Assembly (NCBI GenBank): GCA_013347225.1
Contig: CP054595.1
Coordinates: forward strand, 2,786,415 to 2,850,414
Reading direction: 5' to 3'
DNA: 64,000 bases
From: Candidatus Accumulibacter similis
GTDB taxonomy: Bacteria; Pseudomonadota; Gammaproteobacteria; Burkholderiales; Rhodocyclaceae
Part shown: positions 11,580 to 20,171 of the stretch, piece by piece
Layout of the letters: each line of letters begins with the position of its first letter
Numbering within the stretch: the first letter of the stretch is position 1
Position numbers and translations under genes: made by a program
Notes under the pieces: model-generated
The model's input: the letters and a program-made list of their open reading frames with translations, nothing else
Told to the model about the DNA's origin: nothing
The model's database searches: none

Positions 11580-13541
11580 CTACCAGCGGCGGATCTTGAT
11601 GATGTGCGCCATCTTGGTCTCGGGAGAGAGCTCGACGTAAGCGGTCGGGCCACTCCAGCGGTAGCGCTCGTCCGACAGCAGATCGTGCGCCTGGTACTGC
11701 TCGCCAGCGTCGATGCCGAAGGTGGCCAGCGGTATGTGCAACACCGATCCATGCTTGTGGAAGGGGTCGAGGTTGACGACGCAGACGATGATGTCCGAGC
11801 GGTCCTCGGTCATCTTGGCGTAAGCGAGGATCTGCGGGTTGTCGGCGCCCAGGAAGAGGACGTTGTTGTAGGTCTGCAGGGCCGGCGACTCGCGGCGGAT
11901 CCGGTTGATCCGGGTGATGATATCGACGATGTTGCCCGGCGCCCTCCAGTCGCGTACCCGGATCTCGTACTTCTCCGAGTCGAGGTACTCCTCCTTGCCC
12001 GGCAGCGCGTCGTTCTCGCACAGCTCGTAGCCGCTGTAGATGCCGTAAACACTCGATAGCGTCGCCGCCAGGACGACGCGCATGATGAACGCCGGCCGGC
12101 CGCCGAACTGCAGGATGGGCGGCAGGATGTCGGGCGTGTTGGCGAAGAAGTTGCCGGTGAAATACTCCTTCATCTCGCTGCAGGTCAGCTCGGTGACGTA
12201 TTCGGTCAGGTCGTGCTTGTGGTTGCGCCAGGTGAAGTAGGTGTAGGACTGGGCGAAACCAACCTTTGCCAGCAAGCGCATCATCTTTGGTTTGGTGAAG
12301 GCTTCGGCGAGGAAGATGACCTCAGGATGCTTGCGGTGCACTTCGGCGATCACCCATTCCCAGAATGGTACCGGCTTGGTGTGCGGGTTATCGACCCGGA
12401 ACGTGGTGACGCCCTTGTCGACCCAGAAGAGGAAGATCTTCAGCATCTCCTGCCACAGTCCGGAACGGTCGGCGGTACCGAAGTTCAGCGGGTAGACGTC
12501 CTGGTATTTCTTCGGCGGGTTCTCGGCGTACTTGATCGAGCCATCCGGCCGATGGAAGAACCACTCGGGGTGCTCGGCGACGTACGGATGGTCGGGGGAG
12601 CAGTTCATGACGTAGTCGAGGGCGATCTCGATTCCGAGTTCGCGGCAGGTGGCGACGAACTGATCCCAGTCGGCCCAGGTACCGAGCTGCGGCTCGAGCG
12701 CCATGTGCCCGCCGTGCTCGTTGCCGATTGCCCACGGGCTGCCGACGTCGCCCGGAACGGCGACCAGGCTGTTGTTCTTGCCCTTGCGGAAGCTGTGGCC
12801 GATCGGATGGATTGGTGGCAGGTAAACGACATCGAAGCCCATCGCCCTGATCTCGCGCAGGCGACGGATGCTGTCCTGCAGCGTGCCATGACGGTAGGGC
12901 ATGCTGCCCTGCGAGCGGGGAAAGAACTCGTACCAGGCGGCGAAGCGGGTCACCGGACGATTGACCATGATCGCCAGCGGCGGGCTCATCTCATGGCCCT
13001 CGCTGCGGTCGGGACAACTCGCCATCAGGCTGCGCATGACGGCACCGATGCCGAGGTCGATCGCGCCCTGCTGCTCGCCGACGGCGAGTGCACCCTCCAT
13101 TGCCGCGAGGAGGCCGTTGATGCGGGATCGTGCAGGCGTTGGTGCGAGTGCGGCTGAGGTGCGGATGATCTGCAATCCTTCGAGGAGTTCGCTGTTGAGG
13201 TTGGCGCCGGGGACGTTCTTCTTGGTGATTTCGTCGGCCCATGACAGGTAGCGTTCGGCGTAGGCTTCGATCGTGTACTCCCAGCAGCCGATCGCGCCGA
13301 CGGTGAAGTCGCCATACCAGCGGTCGTTGTCGCCCTGGGCCATCGGGCTCTCATGCCACCTCTTCTCGCCGACCTTGCGCACCTTGAGCACTGCCGCCAG
13401 CTTGTCGTGGCCCTCCTTGTAGATATCCGCGCTGACGGCGACCGTCTCGCCGATGACACGTTTGATGGGAAAGCGGCCGCCCTGGATTTGCGGCTCGACC
13501 GCTTCGATGATCACGCGGGGGTAGTTCTCGGGAACCATCAT
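11580..13541 (-). CDS. glgE: Alpha-1,4-glucan:maltose-1-phosphate maltosyltransferase GlgE
   Basis: A 653-residue GH13 subfamily 3 enzyme that transfers maltosyl units from alpha-maltose-1-phosphate to alpha-1,4-glucans. An N-terminal Ig-like domain (IKRVIGETVAVSADIYKEG) and a central helical part precede the catalytic barrel. The nucleophile is the Asp of FRVDNPHTKP, the acid/base the Glu of FLAEAFTKP, and a further Asp is in ANTPDILPP. Length fits known GlgE (about 650-700). Start at 13541: AGGAG lies 4 bp upstream; the adjacent Met at 13538 is equally possible. It lies 178 bp downstream of glgM on the same strand. Confidence 0.93.
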   Translation of the reverse strand: MMVPENYPRVIIEAVEPQIQGGRFPIKRVIGETVAVSADIYKEGHDKLAAVLKVRKVGEKRWHESPMAQGDNDRWYGDFTVGAIGCWEYTIEAYAERYLSWADEITKKNVPGANLNSELLEGLQIIRTSAALAPTPARSRINGLLAAMEGALAVGEQQGAIDLGIGAVMRSLMASCPDRSEGHEMSPPLAIMVNRPVTRFAAWYEFFPRSQGSMPYRHGTLQDSIRRLREIRAMGFDVVYLPPIHPIGHSFRKGKNNSLVAVPGDVGSPWAIGNEHGGHMALEPQLGTWADWDQFVATCRELGIEIALDYVMNCSPDHPYVAEHPEWFFHRPDGSIKYAENPPKKYQDVYPLNFGTADRSGLWQEMLKIFLFWVDKGVTTFRVDNPHTKPVPFWEWVIAEVHRKHPEVIFLAEAFTKPKMMRLLAKVGFAQSYTYFTWRNHKHDLTEYVTELTCSEMKEYFTGNFFANTPDILPPILQFGGRPAFIMRVVLAATLSSVYGIYSGYELCENDALPGKEEYLDSEKYEIRVRDWRAPGNIVDIITRINRIRRESPALQTYNNVLFLGADNPQILAYAKMTEDRSDIIVCVVNLDPFHKHGSVLHIPLATFGIDAGEQYQAHDLLSDERYRWSGPTAYVELSPETKMAHIIKIRRW

Positions 13542-13719
13542 GCTGCTCCTGAATCCTGAACCGGCCGTGCCGGCAGGAAAAGAATCAAAAAGCGGACGGG
13601 CGCTGCCGGCCCGCCCATCCATGTCGGCGCGCGGGCGCGCCGGCCGCCGGGTCGGGAACGGCGTCGCGGAACGACCGGCTCGCGGTCTCTCGCGGCGATG
13701 CTTCCGCCCGGAGCGAAGA

Positions 13720-14928
13720 TCATTTCAGCAGCGAATCGTAAAGTCGCTTCGTCTGCTGGGCGATGCTCGTCCAGCTGAAGACATCGCGCGCGCGCTTCTG
13801 GCCTGCAGCAGCCATCGAATCCGCGAGTTCCGGGTTGTCGAGGATCTTGTTGATCGCCGCTGCCAGGTCGCGCGAGAAGATGTCCGGATTGACCGGCTCG
13901 AAGGGGGCGACATGCAACTGCTCGAGCGGCACCAGGAAGCCTGTGACGCCGTCGATGACGACCTCCTTGATGCCGCCGACGGCACTCGCGACGACCGCCG
14001 TCCGGCAGGCCATCGCCTCGAGATTGATGATGCCGAACGGCTCGTAGATCGACGGGCAGCAGAAGACGGTGGCATGCGAGTAAAGCTCGATCGCCTCGGC
14101 CTTGCTGACCATCTCCTGGATCCAGATGACGTTGGTGAAACCCTCCTGCCGGACCCGCTTGACCGCCGTCTCCATCTCGTGCAGCACTTCCCTGGTGTCG
14201 GCGGCGCCGGCGCAGAGGACGATCTGTGCCTCGCGGTTGATGTATTGGATCGCGTTCACCAGATGGACGATGCCCTTCTGGCGGGTGATGCGGCCAACGA
14301 AGAGGACGATCGGCTTGCCGGGATCGACGCCATACTTTTCCAGCGCCGCGGTCTCGTCGGTCGGGTGGTACTGGTCGACGTTGATGCCGTTGTAGATCAC
14401 CGAGATTTTGGCCGGATCGATGTCGAAGTGTTCGAGGATGTCCTGCTTGGTTCCCTCGGAGACGGCGATCACCGCGTCGGCCATGCTCAACGAGGTCTTT
14501 TCGATCCACGACGACATGTCGTAGCCGCAGCCGAGCTGTTCGCGTTTCCAGGGTCGCAATGGTTCGAGCGAATGCACCGTGTGCACCAGCGGGATGCCGT
14601 AGAGGGTTTTCGCCAGGATGCCTCCGAGGTGGGCGTACCACGTATGCACATGCACGATGTCGGCATCCACCTGTTCGCTGAGCGTCTCGAGATTCGCCTC
14701 GAAGGTATCGAGAGCGCCGCTGAGCTTCCGGTCGACGTGGGCAAAGCTGCCGTTGCCGAACGGGAAGCCCTTGACTCGCACGCCGTCGACCACAGTGTCC
14801 TGGTCACCAAAGGAGCGAACTTCGACATGCATCAGTTTGGCCAGCTCGCCAGACAGATATTCGACGTGAACACCGGCTCCGCCGTAAACGTATGGAGGGT
14901 ACTCTCGCGTCAATAGCAGTACTTTCAT
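13720..14928 (-). CDS. glgM: GT4 glycogen synthase / maltose-1-phosphate synthase (GlgM-type)
   Basis: A 402-residue GT-B glycosyltransferase. The N-terminus MKVLLLTREYPPYVYGGAG with HVEYL is typical of the actinobacterial-type glycogen synthase family (about 390-400 residues), not the longer GT5 GlgA. The C-terminal half has LFVGRITRQKG for nucleotide-sugar binding and the EPFGIINLEAMAC acidic motif of GT4. In mycobacteria this enzyme makes alpha-maltose-1-phosphate from ADP-glucose and glucose-1-phosphate, the donor for GlgE. Being next to glgE supports that role here; plain glycogen synthase activity is the alternative. Start at 14928 begins the conserved motif. Confidence 0.88.
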   Translation of the reverse strand: MKVLLLTREYPPYVYGGAGVHVEYLSGELAKLMHVEVRSFGDQDTVVDGVRVKGFPFGNGSFAHVDRKLSGALDTFEANLETLSEQVDADIVHVHTWYAHLGGILAKTLYGIPLVHTVHSLEPLRPWKREQLGCGYDMSSWIEKTSLSMADAVIAVSEGTKQDILEHFDIDPAKISVIYNGINVDQYHPTDETAALEKYGVDPGKPIVLFVGRITRQKGIVHLVNAIQYINREAQIVLCAGAADTREVLHEMETAVKRVRQEGFTNVIWIQEMVSKAEAIELYSHATVFCCPSIYEPFGIINLEAMACRTAVVASAVGGIKEVVIDGVTGFLVPLEQLHVAPFEPVNPDIFSRDLAAAINKILDNPELADSMAAAGQKRARDVFSWTSIAQQTKRLYDSLLK

Positions 14929-15146
14929 CGCGGTACTTTCCGTTGTTGATTTGAGGGTTTGGCGCGCCGCCGGCGCGTCCTTCGAAAGCCCTGACATTGT
15001 ATCGGGAAAGGCAGTGGCCGGCCAGAATCGGCACCGCTTTTGTTGCGGCGCAACAGGGCCTGGCGTGCGCGCGGTTGCGGCGCGGCGAGCGGGCGCGTGG
15101 GCGGCTGCAGGCGACGCCGGAGGTCAGGACGGGTAGAATACGGGCG

Positions 15147-15824
15147 ATGAATCTGCTGGCCATCGAGACTTCCACCGAGTCGGGCTCCATCGCCCTGTGG
15201 TGCGACGGCCGTCTGCTGCGTCGCAGCTGCCCGGCCGGTGCGGCGCATTCGCAAACCCTGCTGCCGCTGCTCGGCAGCGCCTTGCAGGAAGCCGGCCTCG
15301 GCTATGGCGATCTGCACGGGATTGCCTTCGCCGCCGGTCCGGGATCCTTCACCGGACTCCGCATCGCCTGTGGCGTGGCGCAGGGACTGGCTGTTGCCCA
15401 TTCCTTGCCGGTGATTGCGGTGGGTACGCTCGAGGCGATGGCGCTGGCCAGTGGCGGCGAGCGCGTCATCGTCCTGCTCGACGCGCGCATGGGCGAGGTC
15501 TATCACAGCCGTGTCGTCGCCGGTACCGAGGCCCTGCCGCCGGCGGTCTGCCGCCCCGACGCGCTGCCAGTGCCCGATACGGAGGGCTGGCTCGCCTGTG
15601 GCAACGGGCTCGCCGCCCATCCGTTGCTGCGACAGCGGCTGTCGCAGTGGGTACGCGACTGGTTGCCGGATCTCCTGCCCGATGCCGGCGCGGTCGCTAG
15701 CCTGGCGGCACCGCGGCTGGCGCGTGGTGAAGGGGTCGATGCGGCGGCGGTGGCGCCGCTTTATGTGCGCAACAAGGTGGCACTGACGACCGCCGAACGC
15801 CTGGCGACCGGGGGAAAGGCTTGA
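15147..15824 (+). CDS. tsaB: tRNA threonylcarbamoyladenosine biosynthesis protein TsaB
   Basis: A 225-residue ASKHA-fold protein that scaffolds TsaD in making the t6A37 modification of tRNAs reading ANN codons. Seen: LAIETSTESGSIAL at the N-terminus, HSQTLLPLL, and AAGPGSFTGLRIACGVAQGLA, the most conserved TsaB motif. Length matches E. coli (231). The ATG at 15147 begins the conserved strand. It overlaps rimI by 4 bp, the usual tsaB-rimI arrangement in betaproteobacteria. Confidence 0.95.
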   Translation: MNLLAIETSTESGSIALWCDGRLLRRSCPAGAAHSQTLLPLLGSALQEAGLGYGDLHGIAFAAGPGSFTGLRIACGVAQGLAVAHSLPVIAVGTLEAMALASGGERVIVLLDARMGEVYHSRVVAGTEALPPAVCRPDALPVPDTEGWLACGNGLAAHPLLRQRLSQWVRDWLPDLLPDAGAVASLAAPRLARGEGVDAAAVAPLYVRNKVALTTAERLATGGKA

Positions 15825-16297
15825 GCGCCGTGTTGCTGCCGCGCGTCGAGATGTTGCCACTCGGCGATGGCGACATCGACGAGATGGTCGCGATCGAGAA
15901 CTGCATCTTCCCGCACCCGTGGACGTGCGGCAACTTCGTCGATTCGATCGCCAGTGGCTACAGCGCCTGGGGTTGCCGGGTCGCCGGCGAGCTGGTCGGC
16001 TACTTCGTACTGATGGTCGCAGTCGATGAGGCACACCTGCTCAACATCAGCGTCGCCGGAAAGCGCCAGCGGATGGGCTTTGGCGCCCGTCTGCTGGAGT
16101 GGGCGATGAGTACGGCGCGGCAGGCGGGCGCGAGCAGCCTATTGCTCGAGGTGCGACCGTCCAACCGAGGTGCGCTGGCGCTGTACCGACGGTTCGGCTT
16201 TCGCCAGATCGGCTTGCGACGCGGCTACTACCCAGCGGCGGAGGGACGCGAAGACGCGCTCGTCTTGCGGTGCGAGCTGGCCAGATTCCTGGCATGA
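15821..16297 (+). CDS. rimI: Ribosomal protein S18 alanine N-acetyltransferase RimI
   Basis: A GNAT acetyltransferase of 158 residues with the acetyl-CoA-binding loop near KRQRMGFGARLLEWA and the downstream LEVRPSNRGALALYRRFGF typical of RimI, which acetylates the N-terminal Ala of S18. The start is a TTG at 15821 overlapping the tsaB stop, or a GTG at 15830; no ATG lies in a suitable place, so start assignment is uncertain by three codons. Its stop overlaps the next ATG (ATGA), implying translational coupling across tsaB-rimI-udg. Confidence 0.93.
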   Translation: MSAVLLPRVEMLPLGDGDIDEMVAIENCIFPHPWTCGNFVDSIASGYSAWGCRVAGELVGYFVLMVAVDEAHLLNISVAGKRQRMGFGARLLEWAMSTARQAGASSLLLEVRPSNRGALALYRRFGFRQIGLRRGYYPAAEGREDALVLRCELARFLA

Positions 16298-17148
16298 GCG
16301 GCGGCGACCGCCTTCGCCCGCCGCTGACGCGGCCGCAGATTCTGCGCGAGATGGGCCTGTCGCCGCTGTGGCGACTGCGCGCGCCCGCTTCGCCGCTGCC
16401 GCAGGGCGGGGTGACAGCGGTGTCCGGCCTCGACCAGCATGAGCCTGGCGAGGCTCATGCTGCCGTGCCGCAGGGGCCGTTGGCGGCAGCCGTTGGTGAT
16501 CGCAGCGTGGAGATCGCCGCCATGGGGTGGGAGGAGTTGCGGCAGAGTGTCGCCGACTGCCGCGCCTGCAGTCTCTGCCAGGCGCGCCGGCAGGCGGTGC
16601 TTGGTGTCGGCGACCTCAAGGCCGACTGGCTGTTCATCGGCGAAGGCCCTGGGGCCGAGGAGGATGCGCGCGGCGAGCCCTTCGTCGGTCCGGCCGGCAA
16701 GCTCCTCGATGCGATGCTGGCAGCGATCGATCTGCAGCGCGGCGACGACGTCTACATTGCCAATGCTGTCAAGTGCCGCCCACCCGGCAACCGCACCCCG
16801 GAGGCCGGCGAGATCGCTGCCTGCGCGCCCTATCTGCGGCGACAGATTGCGCTCCTGCAGCCGCGTCTGATCGTGTTGCTGGGCCGTGCGGCGGCGCATG
16901 CCCTGCTCGGTGGGGTCGGCTCGCTCGCCAGCATGCGCGGGCAATCATTCTCGTACGGCACGTCCGCGGGTGGCGGGAACATCCCGGTGATCGTCAGCTA
17001 CCATCCCGCCTATCTGCTGCGGACACTACCCGACAAGGCGCGTGCCTGGGAGGATCTGTGCCGCGCGCGCGCGCTGATGCGCGCCGCCAAGGCTGCCGCT
17101 GCCGGGTTCGGTCCCGGAGCCGATCCGGGCGCTGCGACGGCGCTCTAA
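16294..17148 (+). CDS. Type-4 (Fe-S) uracil-DNA glycosylase
   Basis: A 284-residue protein. The C-terminal 200 residues are a family-4 uracil-DNA glycosylase that removes deaminated cytosine from DNA. Seen: CRACSLC as iron-sulfur cysteines, GEGPGAEED in the active-site loop, FVGPAGKLLD, NAVKCRPPGNRTP with a further Cys, and HPAYLLR at the catalytic His. The first 75 residues (LTRPQILREMGLSPLW plus a Pro/Ala linker) form an extension common in betaproteobacterial members. The ATG at 16294 overlaps the rimI stop. Its TAA overlaps the convergent regulator gene by 4 bp. Confidence 0.93.
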   Translation: MSGGDRLRPPLTRPQILREMGLSPLWRLRAPASPLPQGGVTAVSGLDQHEPGEAHAAVPQGPLAAAVGDRSVEIAAMGWEELRQSVADCRACSLCQARRQAVLGVGDLKADWLFIGEGPGAEEDARGEPFVGPAGKLLDAMLAAIDLQRGDDVYIANAVKCRPPGNRTPEAGEIAACAPYLRRQIALLQPRLIVLLGRAAAHALLGGVGSLASMRGQSFSYGTSAGGGNIPVIVSYHPAYLLRTLPDKARAWEDLCRARALMRAAKAAAAGFGPGADPGAATAL

Positions 17149-17666
17149 CTTTCCGCGTAGCGCACCCGCTGCCGCGGTTTGCTGGGCTGCGTCAGGTGGT
17201 CGAGCGGCAGGGCGTGCGTCTGCTTGACCGTCTGCAGCGCAATGCTCGTCCGGATGCGACCCACTCCCGGCAGGCCGAGCAGGCGCTTCATGGTCAGCTC
17301 GCCAAAGGCGGCCAGATCGGCGACGACGATGCGCAACATGTAGTCGGCATCACCGCTGACGGAGTAGCACTCGAGCACTTCCGGAATCGCCGAAACGGCG
17401 TCCTCGAACGCTTCGCAGGCCGACTCGCCGGTCGGCTCCAGGCTCACCTGTGCGAACGCCGTGATCGACAGGCCGAGTGCGCCAGGGGCGAGGAGGGCGA
17501 CGTAACCGGCAATGACCCCGTCTTCCTCCAGACGCTGGATGCGGCGGCTGATCTGCGATGGGGAAAGCCGGATCTGTTCGCCGAGCGTCGCGTTGGTCGC
17601 GTTTCCCTTTCGCTGCAATGCATCAAGCAACGCAAGATCGTAGCGATCGATGGTTATTTTGGACAT
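17145..17666 (-). CDS. Lrp/AsnC family transcriptional regulator
   Basis: A 173-residue protein with an N-terminal winged helix-turn-helix (LGEQIRLSPSQISRRIQRLE) and a C-terminal RAM/ActD ligand domain (EVLECYSVSGDADYMLRIVV). Such proteins form dimers or octamers and sense amino acids. The ligand cannot be told from sequence. A basic tail follows the RAM domain. It is separated by 147 bp from lplT upstream on the same strand and has its own promoter-like sequence there. Confidence 0.93.
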   Translation of the reverse strand: MSKITIDRYDLALLDALQRKGNATNATLGEQIRLSPSQISRRIQRLEEDGVIAGYVALLAPGALGLSITAFAQVSLEPTGESACEAFEDAVSAIPEVLECYSVSGDADYMLRIVVADLAAFGELTMKRLLGLPGVGRIRTSIALQTVKQTHALPLDHLTQPSKPRQRVRYAES

Positions 17667-17697
17667 GAATGGGCTCTTGAGTGCAATAAATATGCCC

Positions 17698-17725
17698 AGT
17701 ATAGGGAAAACATGCTGCTTCGCAA
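17698..17725 (-). promoter_or_regulatory. Probable promoter of the Lrp/AsnC regulator gene
   Basis: Minus strand: TTGCGA (17725-17720), 16-bp spacer, TATACT (17703-17698), about 32 bp before the start codon, in an AT-rich island within GC-rich DNA. Lrp proteins often bind such regions to control themselves; no operator was resolved. Confidence 0.5.
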
Positions 17726-17813
17726 GCGCCAGAATTCGCCGGCGGGCGCCGGGCCTGCCCTGCGGGCGGCGATTGCCAGGCGGCAGTCAGTCAGCCGGGC
17801 GGGAAACGGTTGC

Positions 17814-19076
17814 TCAGAGTTTGCCGTCGTCGAGATGGATGACGTCGTCGCGCAGGCGCTGGTTCGCTTCGTGTCGCCGCTTGACGAGCCACATCGCACC
17901 GCTGACGAAAAGGCCGAAGAGGGTGATCACCAGGTAGATCGACCACTGTCCGCGGATCATCAGGAAGTAGAGGCCGGTCATCGCCAGGATCGACAGGTTC
18001 TCGTTGAAGTTCTGGACGGCGATCGAGTGGCCTGCACCCATCAGGATGTGGCCACGGTGCTGCAGCAGTGCATTCATCGGCACGACGAAGAAGCCGGAGA
18101 AGGCGCCGATCAGGACCAGCAGCGGCACCGCCAGCCAGGTATGCTGGACGAAGTTCATGATCAGGACGATGCCGCCCATCGCGATGCCGAGCGGGATGAC
18201 TCGCACCGCCTTGCGCAGCGTGATCATCCGCGCTGCGCCAATTGCGCCGAGCGCCACGCCAATCGCCACCACGCCCTGCAGCATGCTCGATTTCGAGAGA
18301 TCGAGCTGCAGCGCGGTCTCGGCCCAACTGATGACGATGAACTGGAGGGTGGCGCCGGCGCCCCAGAACAGCGTCGTCACCGCCAGCGAAACCTGTCCCA
18401 GGCGATCACGCCAGAGGAGCAGCAGGCAATGGTTGAACTCGCGCAGCAGGTACCACGGGTTCTTGTGCAGCGCCCGGTGATCGACACCGGTATCGGGGAC
18501 GCGGAGATTGAACAGGGCGGCCAACAGATAGAACGTGGCGACGAAGCACAGGGCCATTTCGCCGACGGTGTCGACCCCGGTATCGATCAGCGGCAGGTTG
18601 CAGCCGAGCAGCCGCTGCGCCACGTCCGGCTGGATCAGCATGCCACCGATGACCACGCCGAGAATGATCGCGCTGACCGTCAGCCCCTCGATCCAGCCGT
18701 TGGCAACCACCAGCAGGCGGTGCGGCAGATACTCGGTCAGGATGCCGTACTTGGCCGGCGAGTAGGCGGCGGCACCAAGCCCGACGACCGCGTAGGCGAG
18801 CAGGGGGTGCACGTCCCAATACATCATGGCGCAGCCCAGGATCTTGATGCCGTTGCTGATGAACATGACGCGCCACTTCGGCATCGAGTCGGCGAACGCG
18901 CCGACGAAAGCGGCGAGGACGACGTAGGAGACGGTGAAGAAGGTCTTCAGCAGCGGTTCGTACGCGGCAGGCGCCTGCATCTCGCGCAGCGCCGCGATGG
19001 CAACGATCAGCAGCGCGTTGTCGGCCAGCGCCGAAAAGAACTGCGCTGCCATGATGATGTAAAAACCGAGGGGCAT
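17814..19076 (-). CDS. lplT: Lysophospholipid transporter LplT (MFS)
   Basis: A 420-residue inner-membrane MFS protein with about 12 hydrophobic segments. N-terminus MPLGFYIIMAAQFFSALADNA, then FADSMPKWRVMF and AAYSPAKYGILTEYLPHRLL are typical of LplT, which flips lysophospholipids inward for re-acylation by Aas. No aas gene lies beside it here. The upstream 192 bp are shared with the divergent lysR gene. Confidence 0.9.
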   Translation of the reverse strand: MPLGFYIIMAAQFFSALADNALLIVAIAALREMQAPAAYEPLLKTFFTVSYVVLAAFVGAFADSMPKWRVMFISNGIKILGCAMMYWDVHPLLAYAVVGLGAAAYSPAKYGILTEYLPHRLLVVANGWIEGLTVSAIILGVVIGGMLIQPDVAQRLLGCNLPLIDTGVDTVGEMALCFVATFYLLAALFNLRVPDTGVDHRALHKNPWYLLREFNHCLLLLWRDRLGQVSLAVTTLFWGAGATLQFIVISWAETALQLDLSKSSMLQGVVAIGVALGAIGAARMITLRKAVRVIPLGIAMGGIVLIMNFVQHTWLAVPLLVLIGAFSGFFVVPMNALLQHRGHILMGAGHSIAVQNFNENLSILAMTGLYFLMIRGQWSIYLVITLFGLFVSGAMWLVKRRHEANQRLRDDVIHLDDGKL

Positions 19077-19268
19077 CAGATATTATTGATGGAGCCGTTC
19101 CTTGAGTGTCCGCCTTATACCATGAACGGACGCACTTTGTTAGTTTGTTGGCCTGCGTGCCGCGGCGCTGCGCGTTCCGGCGTCGCTCGGCGGGCAAGCA
19201 GGCGCGGCTCTGGCCGGGAGGGCGCTTTTGTGTTTGAATTCGGTTTGCGGGAAAAGGGGGGATGACCG

Positions 19269-20171
19269 GTGGCTGATCGTCGATTGCAGGTGTTCCACGC
19301 GGTGGCGAAGCATCTTTCCTTTACCAAGGCTGGCGAGGCCCTGCACATGACCCAGCCGGCTGTCACCTTCCAGATCAAGCAACTGGAGGAACGCTTCAAT
19401 ACCCGCCTTTTCGAACGAGGCGGCGCGCGCGTCTCGCTGACTGCCGCGGGTGAGGTGGTCCTCGATTACGCCGAACGGATTCTCGGTCTCTCGAACGAAC
19501 TCGACATCCGGATCGCCGAGATGACCGGACAAATGAGCGGCAGCCTGTTGGTCGGTGCCAGTACGACGATCGCCGAGTTCATGCTGCCGCCGATCCTCGG
19601 CGAGTTCAACGTCCGTTACCCGCAGGTCCGCGCCCGCCTGACGGTTGCCAATTCGGACGCGATCGGCAATGCGGTCGCCGCACACACGCTGGATATCGGG
19701 CTGATCGAGTCGAAGGTCACCCATCCCGCCCTGCAGTGCGAGGTGTGTGGTGACGATGAGTTGCAGGTGGTATGCACGCCGGGTCATCCACTCGCCAGCC
19801 GGTCGGAGGTGGACGCACGGAGTCTGCTGGCGCACGACTTCATCGCCCGCGAGCCGGGATCGGGGACGCGCGAGGTGACCGACGATTACCTGCGCGCGTG
19901 CGGGATCGACCCCGGGAAGCTCAAGACGCTGATGGAACTCAGCAGCCCGGAAGCGCTCAAGGGCGTGGTCGCCACCGGCCTTGGCTGCTCGATCGTCTCG
20001 CGCGCCAGCTTCGAGAAGGAAAGGCAGCTCGGCAGCCTCATCGCCATTCCGCTGCGGCCGCCATTGCGGCGGACCCTGTCGCTGGTCTACCCGAAGGAGC
20101 GCTTCCGTTCCCGCGTCGTGCTGACTTTCGTCGACTTTGCCAAGGCGAAACTGCACGAGCTGACGGCCTGA
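19269..20171 (+). CDS. LysR family transcriptional regulator
   Basis: A 300-residue LTTR. The N-terminal helix-turn-helix reads FTKAGEALHMTQPAVTFQIK and is followed by the linker helix and a type-2 periplasmic-binding-like effector domain (LLVGASTTIAEFMLPPILG). GTG 19269 is the start: a G-rich Shine-Dalgarno run lies 8 bp upstream, and the nearby ATG at 19262 is out of frame. The TGA overlaps the alr ATG (ATGATG-like junction), suggesting cotranscription with alr and radA. The regulated genes are unknown; the divergent lplT is a candidate. Confidence 0.92.
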   Translation: MADRRLQVFHAVAKHLSFTKAGEALHMTQPAVTFQIKQLEERFNTRLFERGGARVSLTAAGEVVLDYAERILGLSNELDIRIAEMTGQMSGSLLVGASTTIAEFMLPPILGEFNVRYPQVRARLTVANSDAIGNAVAAHTLDIGLIESKVTHPALQCEVCGDDELQVVCTPGHPLASRSEVDARSLLAHDFIAREPGSGTREVTDDYLRACGIDPGKLKTLMELSSPEALKGVVATGLGCSIVSRASFEKERQLGSLIAIPLRPPLRRTLSLVYPKERFRSRVVLTFVDFAKAKLHELTA

